A DNA stretch of 32,688 nt from an uncultured Sphingomonadales bacterium (GCA_937884085.1 CAKZYD010000214.1:1-32688), one strand, 5' to 3'; shown: positions 18,762 to 27,477, counted from the stretch's first letter. Program-made: numbers and translations. Notes: generated by a model from the sequence alone, not told the origin.

Positions 18762-19808
18762 CTAGTTTAGCGACGCAGGCCAGTCAGGTGGCCCTTGCCC
18801 GGTTTGGCGGAGTTGTTGTGGTGTATGGCCAGTCCACTTTCGAAAGGCGCGTTGAAACGCAGTGGTGTCCCGATATCCGAGAAGATGCGAGATCTGTTGA
18901 TTGTTTAGCGAGCTCGTTTTGATGTACCGCAAAGCCAACTCGCTGCGCGTCTCATCCAATAATCTCTGAAAAGTGGTACCCTCGTCGCGCAGGCGGCGCA
19001 CCAAAGTGCTCTTGCTAGTGTTCAGGCGCGCCGTGACATGGGCAATCGTCGGATCTGTCGTGGCAAAAGCTTCCAACAAGGCGGCACGTACACGGTGCAC
19101 CATAGGGCTGTCTCCCGACATGATCAACGATTGCACCTGAAGATCCTCTTCGGTCGCTGCCCAAAGCCGATCATTTTGCGAGACGAACGGCACCTGAACG
19201 TCTGATGCCGCATAGCGCAAAGTGGGTGGCCCATACTTCGGTACTACGCCGAACACTTCTTCCAGGCTTTCCCGTTCACTTGCAGTCAGCGGGACGCTGA
19301 CGAAAGAGGGCGTGTAAGCTCGCGTTGCAAGAGACTTGGCTTTCGCATGCAGAAAAACGATTTGCGCGCTGCTGAACGTGGCTGGCAATTCTGAGACCAA
19401 ACCGTCTGCAATGACCTGAATCCTGAATTCGTTTTTGCTCTGCAAGATCGCGAAACGCATCGGCCCGAATAAATGTTTGTAGCGAGCCATACGCTTTAGG
19501 CCGCGTTCAAAGTTTGGGGCCGCCGACAAAGCAAACAACACGGGGACTGCCGGGCCTTGGGCCATCCGAAGCCCCAAATCGCTCGCAATGTGCGGTGAAT
19601 CGGAGAGCTCAACCAAAGCTTCCCACAGCAAAACGTAATCGTCGCCAGATACTAGAAAACCGCCGCCATAAGCGTTTTCGAGGTCGAGCCCGGCCCTGAT
19701 TTCAACCTGTTTCCAATCCAAACCCAGAATGGCGCAAATCGGCCCCGAAAGAATTGCCGAGGTGTACAGCAGTTCTGGTACTTGACGGGTCATGCAATGC
19801 CTCCTCAC
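18762..19808 (-). CDS. AraC-family transcriptional regulator
   Basis: C-terminal HTH (TIAHVTARLNTSKSTLVRRLRDEGTTFQRLLDETRSELALRYIK...QISHLLGYRDTTAFQRAFRKWTGHTPQQLR). Start probably internal Met (MTRQVPELL). Confidence 0.93.
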   Translation of the reverse strand: MRRHCMTRQVPELLYTSAILSGPICAILGLDWKQVEIRAGLDLENAYGGGFLVSGDDYVLLWEALVELSDSPHIASDLGLRMAQGPAVPVLFALSAAPNFERGLKRMARYKHLFGPMRFAILQSKNEFRIQVIADGLVSELPATFSSAQIVFLHAKAKSLATRAYTPSFVSVPLTASERESLEEVFGVVPKYGPPTLRYAASDVQVPFVSQNDRLWAATEEDLQVQSLIMSGDSPMVHRVRAALLEAFATTDPTIAHVTARLNTSKSTLVRRLRDEGTTFQRLLDETRSELALRYIKTSSLNNQQISHLLGYRDTTAFQRAFRKWTGHTPQQLRQTGQGPPDWPASLN

Positions 19809-19864
19809 CGTTTAGGGGCGTGAGTTTGGTCGCTGTTCTTTCACCGTAACGCAAGCGGTGTGAC

Positions 19865-19895
19865 ACAATCTGCAAATCATTGGAACGATCTGCAA
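19865..19895. promoter_or_regulatory. Direct repeat ACAATCTGCAA / ACGATCTGCAA spaced 20 bp (candidate AraC-family operator)
   Basis: Copies at 19865-19875 and 19885-19895, 10/11 identical, in the intergenic region between the AraC gene and the divergent SDR pseudogene. Confidence 0.45.
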
Positions 19896-19961
19896 CTGGC
19901 TTCGAGTACAGACCAGCGTATCCCTCGGTGGAAGCAGAGAACCATGTAAATCGAGGGTGCC

Positions 19962-20378
19962 ATGTAACTCAAAGGCCTGATTGTTCTCGTGACGGGCGGC
20001 GGTTCCGCAATTGGTCTAGAGCTGTCCAAACAATTGGCTGCGCTCGGCAACACGGTGTTCATCTGCGAACGGCGAAAAGAAGCGCTAGATGCAGCCGCAG
20101 AAATGCATGGTCTTCACCCCATTGTGGGAGACGTCGCAAAGCACGAAGACCAAAAAGCGCATCCTCGCATCAGTCTCCGAAATGCACGGTCGTCTTGATC
20201 TCTTGATCAACAATGCAGGTGTATTCAGCAACTATGACTTTGGCGCTGATATCGATGCCATTGAGAGGATCGAGGCGGAGACCGGTATCAACGCCGTGGC
20301 CCCGCTGACGCTCACTAAACGCGTTCTACCGCTTCTTCAGATTAGCAAGACACCTGCAGTCCTATTCATTGGGTAAGG
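19962..20378 (+). pseudogene. Short-chain dehydrogenase/reductase (SDR) remnant
   Basis: Frame 3: (ATG TAA)LKGLIVLVTGGGSAIGLELSKQLAALGNTVFICERRKEALDAAAEMHGLHPIVGDVAKHEDQ, shift to frame 1: KRILASVSEMHGRLDLLINNAGVFSNYDFG...NAVAPLTLTKRVLPLLQISKTPAVLFIG*; stop codon directly after ATG, frameshift near a run of A, and no C-terminal YxxxK half. Confidence 0.85.
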
Positions 20379-20388
20379 CGTAGCCTAC

Positions 20389-20640
20389 GTGCTCTTCAAA
20401 GGTTGGTGTTTTGCACAGGCGCTCGCCCCTATCTGGCCGCTCTTTGGCCTGGTCGAGTTTTCCAACACCGTCTTCGCGGTCTTCCTATCGTTCTTCAGGC
20501 TTATCGAGTTCGCCATTGAGCAAGCGATCCTGGGCCATGCCCCCCTATTCAAGATTGTGCTCTTCCAACTGCCGTTTGGGATCATAATCCATGTGCTGCT
20601 GCTCATCCGGCCGCGCGCGCCAAATCAGGGCGCTGCATGA
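20389..20640 (+). CDS. Short hydrophobic ORF, possible membrane-protein fragment
   Basis: 83 aa, hydrophobic (LAPIWPLFGLVEFSNTVFAVFLSFF, IVLFQLPFGIIIHVLLLI); flanked by pseudogenes. Confidence 0.3.
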   Translation: MLFKGWCFAQALAPIWPLFGLVEFSNTVFAVFLSFFRLIEFAIEQAILGHAPLFKIVLFQLPFGIIIHVLLLIRPRAPNQGAA

Positions 20641-20651
20641 CGCAAAGAGGC

Positions 20652-20780
20652 GGGGTGTCCGTCCATTCACAGGCAAAGCTCAGCGCCATCGCGCGCCAGC
20701 TCAATGAAAGGCCCAGAAAAACCTTGAACTATCAAACGCCGACTGAAACCTTCGCTAAGTGTGTTGCAGCCACCCGTTGA
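20652..20780 (+). pseudogene. IS30-family transposase 3' fragment
   Basis: VSVHSQAKLSAIARQLNERPRKTLNYQTPTETFAKCVAATR* matches the characteristic IS30 transposase C-terminus; no 5' portion is present. Confidence 0.85.
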
Positions 20781-20859
20781 ACCCACAACTCAAGATGGAC
20801 GTTCACTAGGTCAAAAGTTCAAAAAAGCTCATATATAACTGCGCTTCCATATGCTTGGG

Positions 20860-21684
20860 CTAGGGGTGAGAACTCGCCAAGATTCGGTCAAGCTTGTTTG
20901 CCCAGGCCTCCGGTTGCTCATCCACAATATCATGGGTGCCACCTTCTAGGCTTTCAAAACCGAAATGCGGGAACTGTGCGTGCGTGCGCTTGGTGGCTTG
21001 AAACAGATCTTCGCCGGTGTTGGTGAGCAGCGTTGTGGGGCAGGTGATGGCCGCTAGGTCTGTGGCTAAATCATGGGCGAAGACGGCGTCAAAGGCCCAG
21101 AAATAGCGCTCTGGATTGGCGAGCATGTCGACCGTATAGCGATGCATCGCTGCCAAGTTGGTCCAGCCCGGAGACGCCTTCAGGCGCTGCTCCCAGGCTG
21201 CTTGGAGATGGCTTCCGTCGGCCTTGATGTCGAGGGGGCTGAACTTGAATGTGGCGAAGAAGGCGCGCTCCTCTTCGGACAGCAAGGGGACGCCATTGAG
21301 CACCAGATGTCGGACTGTATCACCAAATCGGGCAGCGAAATTGGCGGCAATAACAGCGCCGGTATGGTGGCCTAAGATACAGGCCGTTTCGTATCCGAAA
21401 TGATTGAGAACAGAATGCAGACAGTCCGCATAAGCGGAAATCTGGACTGGATTTTCTGGCGCATCCGATTGACCGTAGCCGGGCGTATCGGGCGCGATAA
21501 CGTGAAAGCCGTTCGCGCTCAGTTCTGCACTGGCCGCGGCGAACATACCGCTATTGAGTGGGGATTGATGCAGCAGCAACAAGGGCACGCCACGGCCGGC
21601 TTCGCGCACATGGAGTTGCCCAAACGGCCCGTCAATATATCCTCGGCGCATCGCGGCGTTATTGGCCCCGCAAGCCAAATCCAT
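20860..21684 (-). CDS. Alpha/beta hydrolase-fold protein with non-canonical nucleophile elbow (GHHTG)
   Basis: GVPLLLLHQSPLNSG, VIAPDTPGYGQSD, ILGHHTGAVIAANFAARF, GGTHDIVDEQPEAWA. Start probably Met at about 21651. Confidence 0.88.
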   Translation of the reverse strand: MDLACGANNAAMRRGYIDGPFGQLHVREAGRGVPLLLLHQSPLNSGMFAAASAELSANGFHVIAPDTPGYGQSDAPENPVQISAYADCLHSVLNHFGYETACILGHHTGAVIAANFAARFGDTVRHLVLNGVPLLSEEERAFFATFKFSPLDIKADGSHLQAAWEQRLKASPGWTNLAAMHRYTVDMLANPERYFWAFDAVFAHDLATDLAAITCPTTLLTNTGEDLFQATKRTHAQFPHFGFESLEGGTHDIVDEQPEAWANKLDRILASSHP

Positions 21685-22609
21685 CCGTTGGCAGCGGCTT
21701 TATAAAGGTCGCCATGGCGGCAGCATCACGGCGCACATGCGCCTCTAAAAACGCCGTCGTAATATCGACCATCTCGTCAAAGGCTTCAGTTTGTGGAGGT
21801 CCGGGATATTCAGTGCGGCCAATCACATTGCCAAAATAATGGTCCACCCCCTGCTGCACCAGCGCCCAGCTTTTGCCGCTATGGCTGTAGTGGCCAGCCA
21901 AATGGAGCTGCCATTCTGGCACCATTTGGGGCACAATATCTGCAGACCCAGTGGTCAGAAGCTGCGGCGCGTCCATGCGTGCCCAGCCTGCCTGTTCAAT
22001 GTAGCCGGGAATGGGGCCAGGCGGAGAAATGGCAATAATGGCTGCAACTGAGACAGGAACCACGCGCGGGATGGGGCCAGCAAGGGGGCCGGGTTGCGCA
22101 CCGCCCAAGACCTGCGCCAGCATCGCCCCAAAACTATGGCCAGCTGCCGCGACCTCGCTAATGGAAAGCGCTTGGTCAATCTCCATTTCAATTTGCTCGA
22201 TCGCGTCTATGGTCGCAATCATATCAAGGCGGCGCCAAGCTAAACCCTCCGTCTGCTTCTCAGGCTTGGGCCCCGTCCAGCGTTCTGAATCGACATGGAG
22301 CGGCGCTAAAACGGCATAGCCCGCCTGCGCCCAACGCTTCAGCAAAGCGTCATATTTTTCCGGGCTGGAAAAAGCCCCAGTTGAGAACAGGACGACCGGT
22401 AGGGCTTCGCTAGTCGCGCCGTCCTGGCCTGGATGCCAAATCATTACGGGAATCGTATCACGCCGATCAGACACGAGGTCGACGGTGGACACTCTAATAT
22501 CGCGCGGGCCAGCAGCGGGCACGATCTTGCTTAGGTCGGCAACCGGAGTATTGTGTTCAGCGCAGGCGCTGAGAGCGAGGATGAAGAGGAAGACAAGACG
22601 TGTTCTCAT
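21659..22609 (-). CDS. Alpha/beta hydrolase, predicted lipoprotein
   Basis: MRTRLVFLFILALSACAEH lipobox-like signal; PVVLFSTGAFSSPEKYD, AGHSFGAMLAQVLGG nucleophile elbow. Confidence 0.85.
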   Translation of the reverse strand: MRTRLVFLFILALSACAEHNTPVADLSKIVPAAGPRDIRVSTVDLVSDRRDTIPVMIWHPGQDGATSEALPVVLFSTGAFSSPEKYDALLKRWAQAGYAVLAPLHVDSERWTGPKPEKQTEGLAWRRLDMIATIDAIEQIEMEIDQALSISEVAAAGHSFGAMLAQVLGGAQPGPLAGPIPRVVPVSVAAIIAISPPGPIPGYIEQAGWARMDAPQLLTTGSADIVPQMVPEWQLHLAGHYSHSGKSWALVQQGVDHYFGNVIGRTEYPGPPQTEAFDEMVDITTAFLEAHVRRDAAAMATFIKPLPTDGFGLRGQ

Positions 22610-22753
22610 GTCATCCTAGCTAGTGCTGGCGCTGCGGAGGATCAAATCTAGACCAGTATTTCGCCCGCACAGCGATCGACCATAACGCGTCGGCTGACTT
22701 TGACGATTTGCAAACTAAATGCGTTTTCGAACAAGACAGCATCAGAGAGACTT

Positions 22754-23953
22754 ATGCGCATAGCCTTGAAATTTGTTGGATGGACCTTGCTTGCAATCCT
22801 TGGCCTGATTGGCGTCTTGATTGCTATGAACTGGACAATCGCAAAGAATGTCTATCTGACGCGCGATGCTAAGATCATGGACGTGGATCGGTTTGCGCCA
22901 CGCCGCATTGTGGCCGGCTGCGATATCGGCCCACTGGAAGCCCATGCGCAGAGCCCTATTCAGGCGGCTGTGATTGATGAGATGCAGGCCTATTCCTTGT
23001 CGCACGGCGGTGTGGGCTTGATCGTGCTCGTGGATGGCAAAATCGCCGGCGAAGCCTACCGCGATGGGGCTGACCAAACCACACGCACCCGCTCTTTTTC
23101 CATGCATAAATCTGTTCTTGGTCTCGCCTATGGCCATGCCTTAGCAGACGGCATTATTGAGAGCATGGATGATCCGATTGGCACCTATTTGACCGAATGG
23201 GCGGATGATCCGCGCGGCGCTATTCCAATCGGCGCGTTTTTGACCATGGCAAGCGGCATGCGCAGCCCATCCTTTTTGGACGATCAATGGGAAGCGACAA
23301 AGTTTCTGCTGTCCAGCAAGGTGACGGAGACAGCGCTCAGCATGGACCAGCGCGGCGAGCCGTGGAGCCAGTTTTGGTATAAGAATGTAGACTCGCAACT
23401 AGCGGGCGCGGCGCTCAACCGGGCCCTCAAAGCAGCGGGCAAAACAGGCTATGCGGCGTATCTGTCAGAGAAAATCTGGTGTCCTATTGGCGCTCAAGAT
23501 GCGCTGCTGTGGCCTGAAGATGAAACTGGCGATCCACGATTTTACGCCAATCTAGATGCAACAGTGCGCGATTGGGTGCGCGTGGGTCAAATGATCGCCG
23601 AGAATGGCGCCTTTATGGGCAACCAAGTCATGCCAGACGGCTGGATTGAGACCTATAAAACACCCTCAAAAACCAATCCGAATTATGGCATCCAAGTGTG
23701 GCTTTCTTCGCCCTATGTAAAAGAGCGAGCCTACAATCCCGCCAGCCCTGTGAAGGTGCTTCAAAGCGTACCGCATCTGGCTAATGATATCATCTTCTTC
23801 GATGGGTTTGGCGGTCAGCGCGTTTACGTCTCGCCGTCCAATAATCTGGTGATTGCCAGGTCAGGCGAGGTCAGCGATACGTGGGACGATGCGATTTTAG
23901 TTAATCTGGCTCTGGAAGCGCTGCGGGCTGCGCCGCAAGCGAGCGCCCGATAG
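22754..23953 (+). CDS. Beta-lactamase-family serine hydrolase (class C / esterase-like)
   Basis: SMHKSVLGLAYGHALADG (SxxK), IPIGAFLTMASGM, WYKNVDSQLAGAALNRAL (YxN), C-terminal FFDGFGGQRVYVSPSNNLVIAR. Upstream in-frame Met at 22700 is less likely. Confidence 0.9.
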   Translation: MRIALKFVGWTLLAILGLIGVLIAMNWTIAKNVYLTRDAKIMDVDRFAPRRIVAGCDIGPLEAHAQSPIQAAVIDEMQAYSLSHGGVGLIVLVDGKIAGEAYRDGADQTTRTRSFSMHKSVLGLAYGHALADGIIESMDDPIGTYLTEWADDPRGAIPIGAFLTMASGMRSPSFLDDQWEATKFLLSSKVTETALSMDQRGEPWSQFWYKNVDSQLAGAALNRALKAAGKTGYAAYLSEKIWCPIGAQDALLWPEDETGDPRFYANLDATVRDWVRVGQMIAENGAFMGNQVMPDGWIETYKTPSKTNPNYGIQVWLSSPYVKERAYNPASPVKVLQSVPHLANDIIFFDGFGGQRVYVSPSNNLVIARSGEVSDTWDDAILVNLALEALRAAPQASAR

Positions 23954-24722
23954 CATCAGCGCCTTCTTGCAGCCGCGATAAAAACTTTTCAGCCGCCTCA
24001 TCAACGGATAAGGCCGACGCGAAGAAAACAAGCGCCAGGGTTCCATGAATCTTACCGTCCGCGAAGATCGGAACGGCAATGGACGATGTCCTGCCTGGGT
24101 TGGCGGTGTAGACATTGCGCGGCTGCGTCGCGAAGCCAGCTTCGCGAACCCCATCAAGCGCACGCGCATCTTGCAGCATCAAGACGCCCATTTTCTCTGC
24201 CGGGCCATCGAGCGCGCGCAGCCCATCCAAAATCGCCTCGCGTTCCTCATCATCGCAAAACGCCATATAGGCTTTGCCGCTAGAGCACTCGGCAAGGGGT
24301 AAGGTGTAGCCGGGGTAGTAATTGTTGAGCGTAAGGGACGTCAGCGCGAATGTGCTGTCGCGCACCATCATCCGAGCGCCGACACGCGTGGATAGGCTGA
24401 CCGGCCACACCACATCTTTGGTCACATCAATAATGTGCGGACGCGCAATAGAGACGAGCTGATTTTCATCATGAAAGCCCGATGCAAGGGTCTTCACCAA
24501 GGCTGTGGGACGATAGCGTTTGCGGGAGGGTTCGCGTTCAATCAAGCCTTCCGTCAGCAGGGTTTGCACAATACGGCAGGCGGTTGGATAAGGCACCTCA
24601 GCGGTACGGGAAATCTGGGTCATCGACAGCGGCGGATTGCGGTTGACGGCCTGCAGCACAGCCAAGCCGCGAGAGATTGCCCGAATAGGTACACCCCGCT
24701 CTAAACCCATATAAACCTCCAC
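23901..24722 (-). CDS. IclR-family transcriptional regulator
   Basis: RAISRGLAVLQAVNRNPPLSMTQISRTAEVPYPTACRIVQTLLTEGLIERE and IclR effector-binding domain (LAECSSGKAYMAF). Confidence 0.94.
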   Translation of the reverse strand: MEVYMGLERGVPIRAISRGLAVLQAVNRNPPLSMTQISRTAEVPYPTACRIVQTLLTEGLIEREPSRKRYRPTALVKTLASGFHDENQLVSIARPHIIDVTKDVVWPVSLSTRVGARMMVRDSTFALTSLTLNNYYPGYTLPLAECSSGKAYMAFCDDEEREAILDGLRALDGPAEKMGVLMLQDARALDGVREAGFATQPRNVYTANPGRTSSIAVPIFADGKIHGTLALVFFASALSVDEAAEKFLSRLQEGADAIGRSLAAQPAALPEPD

Positions 24723-24747
24723 ATACCTTGAATCAGGATTATGACTT

Positions 24748-24765
24748 ATAGTCTTTCCAGACTAT
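24748..24765. promoter_or_regulatory. Perfect inverted repeat ATAGTCT-ttcc-AGACTAT upstream of the IclR gene
   Basis: 7-bp perfect arms, 4-nt spacer, 25 bp 5' of the IclR start codon; candidate autoregulatory operator. Confidence 0.45.
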
Positions 24766-24806
24766 GCCTATGTTGAGAGTCGGATATAGTGTCTTTCGCT
24801 GTGCGG

Positions 24807-25955
24807 TCAAATCGCGACACTGGTGGCGTCATAGTCGAAGAGACCGAGCTCTTCCTCGTTTTTGATGCGATGACCAGATTGGTCCGCCGGGTCCTTACCT
24901 TGAAACTGGAGACCCAGGAGCCGCGAGTTCTCTTGAATTGCATCGGTTCGCTGACGACGGGCGGCATCATAGCGAGACAGACTTTCGGCCAAGTCACTGC
25001 CCTCCAACGAGCGGGCCAACACCATGGCATCCTCAATAGCAGTCGCTGCACCTTGCCCCATAAAGGGGAGCATGGCATGCGCCGCGTCGCCGATAAGTGT
25101 GACTTTGCCGGCGACCCATGTCGATAGTGGTCGGCGCACATTCAGGGCCCACTTGAACAGTTCGGTATCCGGTGTCGCCTCTATCAGGGCCACAACACCT
25201 GCATCCCAATCACCGAAATAGCCCAACAGCTCGGCCCGGCTGGACGGGATGGTCCAGCCTTCGTCGGCCCAATCGCCCACATCCACAAAGGCCGCGTAGT
25301 TGGTTAAATCTCCGCCGCGCACGGGATAGCGCAAAAACAATTGCTTCGGACCGATATGGACGCCTGGCGTATCCATATTAGGCAGACCAGCCGCACTGGC
25401 CGTAGGCACCAAACCACGCCAGGCAACTTGGCCGGTAAATTCAGGGCGATCCGTTTCAAAAGCGGTTTCACGCACCTGACTTTTAAGTCCATCGGCACCT
25501 ATGACCAGGTCCGCCGCAACGGTTTCTCCGCTCGCCAGGGGCAATCTTCCATCAGCGCTAGCCAAGTGGGCCGGCTGGCCCAATTTAATCCCGCTGGGAC
25601 ATGCCTTCAGGAAGGTATCAGCAAGCACGCTGTGCAAGTCTGCACGGTGAATATGATAGTATCCAGCGCCATAGCGCTGCGCAGTTGCCGTACCGCGCTC
25701 AACATCTTTGAGGACAGCCCCCGTCTGCCAATGCTGGGTGAGCTGGCGTTGCGGTATGACCTGGTAAGGCGCAAGCGCCTGGCCCAAGCCCAGGGCGGTA
25801 AAAACCCGGTCGGCGTTGGGCGTGATGGTGATGCCGGCGCCAATTTCGCCCAGCGCGGGGGCCTGTTCGTAAACGGTGACATCATGACTGCGCTGACCCA
25901 GCGCAATGGCTGCGGTCAGGCCACCGATACCGGCACCAACAATGGCAATTTTCAT
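24807..25955 (-). CDS. FAD-dependent aromatic monooxygenase (salicylate / 3-hydroxybenzoate hydroxylase type)
   Basis: MKIAIVGAGIGGLTAAIALGQRSHDVTVYEQA, DLVIGADGLKSQVR, VTLIGDAAHAMLPFMGQGAATAIEDAMVLA. Confidence 0.92.
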   Translation of the reverse strand: MKIAIVGAGIGGLTAAIALGQRSHDVTVYEQAPALGEIGAGITITPNADRVFTALGLGQALAPYQVIPQRQLTQHWQTGAVLKDVERGTATAQRYGAGYYHIHRADLHSVLADTFLKACPSGIKLGQPAHLASADGRLPLASGETVAADLVIGADGLKSQVRETAFETDRPEFTGQVAWRGLVPTASAAGLPNMDTPGVHIGPKQLFLRYPVRGGDLTNYAAFVDVGDWADEGWTIPSSRAELLGYFGDWDAGVVALIEATPDTELFKWALNVRRPLSTWVAGKVTLIGDAAHAMLPFMGQGAATAIEDAMVLARSLEGSDLAESLSRYDAARRQRTDAIQENSRLLGLQFQGKDPADQSGHRIKNEEELGLFDYDATSVAI

Positions 25956-25978
25956 GGAGCTTTACACAGATAGAGAGC

Positions 25979-26006
25979 GCTCCGCTCGCTATGGAACGAG
26001 CGGAGC
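25979..26006. other. Intercistronic hairpin GCTCCGCTCG-ctatggaa-CGAGCGGAGC
   Basis: 10-bp perfect GC-rich stem, 8-nt loop, between the DUF1838-like gene and the monooxygenase gene; no poly-U tract on the minus strand. Confidence 0.6.
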
Positions 26007-26020
26007 AAGAGATGTGGGCC

Positions 26021-27106
26021 TTAGCCCTGGCCCTTCATCATTTGGGCTTTCGCAGCACCCCACCAGGCTGGCAGCTCAGGGTCTGCATGGGTGGGAATGG
26101 ACTGACCTTCCGCTACAGGCGCCGGGCTTTGCTCACGCGAATACCATTCCAGTGAAGACAAGGATGGCTCTTCCCAAACGTCTGGTGCGACCAGATATTT
26201 CGGATACTTCGCTTCCACATATTCCAGCGTCTTGGGATTGACTTTGTTGATGTCATCCACGGCGCCCATGAAGATGTTATATTGGCAATGGCCAGGGGTT
26301 GGGCCCATCAGCATCCAAGGCAGCCACGGCGTCGTGCGGCTCCAGGTGCCGTGATACTCAACGCTGGTCTTCTCTGGATTTTGCATGTCTGCCCAATTGA
26401 TGTTGAACAGGAAGTGCTCCGTCACCTGGTTGAATTCACCAGAGCTTTCGCGCTTCCACTTCGATGGCTGCAGAGCATTGGGGTACCAGAGATTGATATA
26501 GCGATGGAGCAGCAGGTCATCGCCTTTGCGTTTCCAGTCTAGAACCAGCGGATCGTATTTTTGCTCTTCTTTGCGCAGCCCGCCATAGGCTGGGCCTTTC
26601 GGTTTGAAGGGCGTAACGTGATTGTTGAAGGGGTCGTTGGCAATCGGCACGACCTTCTGCTTCTCATTGAAATAAGGATTGGTCCATTCTTCCAGAACTT
26701 CACCCGTCTCAAGGTCAGTATAAAGGCCAATCTCGCGCAGGACTTTTGAGTAGCCAACATAGCCTTCCGGCAGCTCAGGGCCTTGATAGGGAATGAACTT
26801 TGCCGTGGAGAGGAGCAGGAAGCCAACCAGGTCGCGCACAGCCTCGCCCGGGCGTACGCCTTGGACAATGCCTTCACCCCAGCCGAATTTGGTCGATTCC
26901 ATATCCAAATTAGCCATCAGCTTTGCATAAGCCGTGGCGGTGTCCTGTGGATCGCTGAGATCGAGGTGGTTGCCTTTGATATTGGTATCCCAGCCTTGCG
27001 GGGCTGCCGCCGCCTGCGCTGGGGTTTGCGACATAGCCGCTGCGCTGCTCGCCATTCCTGCTGCAGCAACGCCGCCCGAGGCCATCACGAAATGTCTACG
27101 GTCCAT
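26021..27106 (-). CDS. DUF1838-like secreted protein, predicted Tat substrate
   Basis: MDRRHFVMASGGVAAAGMASSAAAMSQ Tat-like signal; ORF extends to 27211 but GGAGAGA precedes the 27106 Met; family call from overall sequence (GEAVRDLVGFLLLSTAKFIPYQGPELPEGYVGYSKVLREIGLYTDLETGEVLEEWTNPY). Confidence 0.7.
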   Translation of the reverse strand: MDRRHFVMASGGVAAAGMASSAAAMSQTPAQAAAAPQGWDTNIKGNHLDLSDPQDTATAYAKLMANLDMESTKFGWGEGIVQGVRPGEAVRDLVGFLLLSTAKFIPYQGPELPEGYVGYSKVLREIGLYTDLETGEVLEEWTNPYFNEKQKVVPIANDPFNNHVTPFKPKGPAYGGLRKEEQKYDPLVLDWKRKGDDLLLHRYINLWYPNALQPSKWKRESSGEFNQVTEHFLFNINWADMQNPEKTSVEYHGTWSRTTPWLPWMLMGPTPGHCQYNIFMGAVDDINKVNPKTLEYVEAKYPKYLVAPDVWEEPSLSSLEWYSREQSPAPVAEGQSIPTHADPELPAWWGAAKAQMMKGQG

Positions 27107-27450
27107 GACATCTCTCTCCTTCATAAGATTCTGTGAAGTACCAGATAGGCCAAAGCACCAAGGAAGCACGGCAAGGCCTGCCAGAGTGTTCGACCAGCGA
27201 GCAAAAAGCATGATTTATGCAAATGCTATCACACGCTTAACACCGGCGGGGCGATGGTCTGACTTAGGTGTCTATGGCTAGGCTTTAGTCTCGCAAAAAG
27301 CCTGACTCCAGCTGCTAAAGCCCTCTTTCCACGATAGAATATGCTTAAGCGGTAACCTTAATGCGCGATACAGCCAGCCACAAGGGCTCAAAGGATCGGC
27401 CTCAAATAGTGACAAATATATGCAAACACCGAAACAAATGGCATTGTAAA

Positions 27451-27468
27451 TAACTGACCAGTCAGTTA
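27451..27468. promoter_or_regulatory. TetR-type operator TAACTGAC-ca-GTCAGTTA
   Basis: Perfect 8-bp inverted repeat immediately 5' of the TetR-family GTG start; lies between a TTGTAA -35-like and TAGTAT -10-like hexamer. Confidence 0.75.
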
Positions 27469-27477
27469 GTATAAACT

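Noticed and set aside
20385-20606. Minus-strand 73-aa ORF in the graveyard region
   Set aside because: Polar shadow of the hydrophobic plus-strand ORF; no recognisable family.
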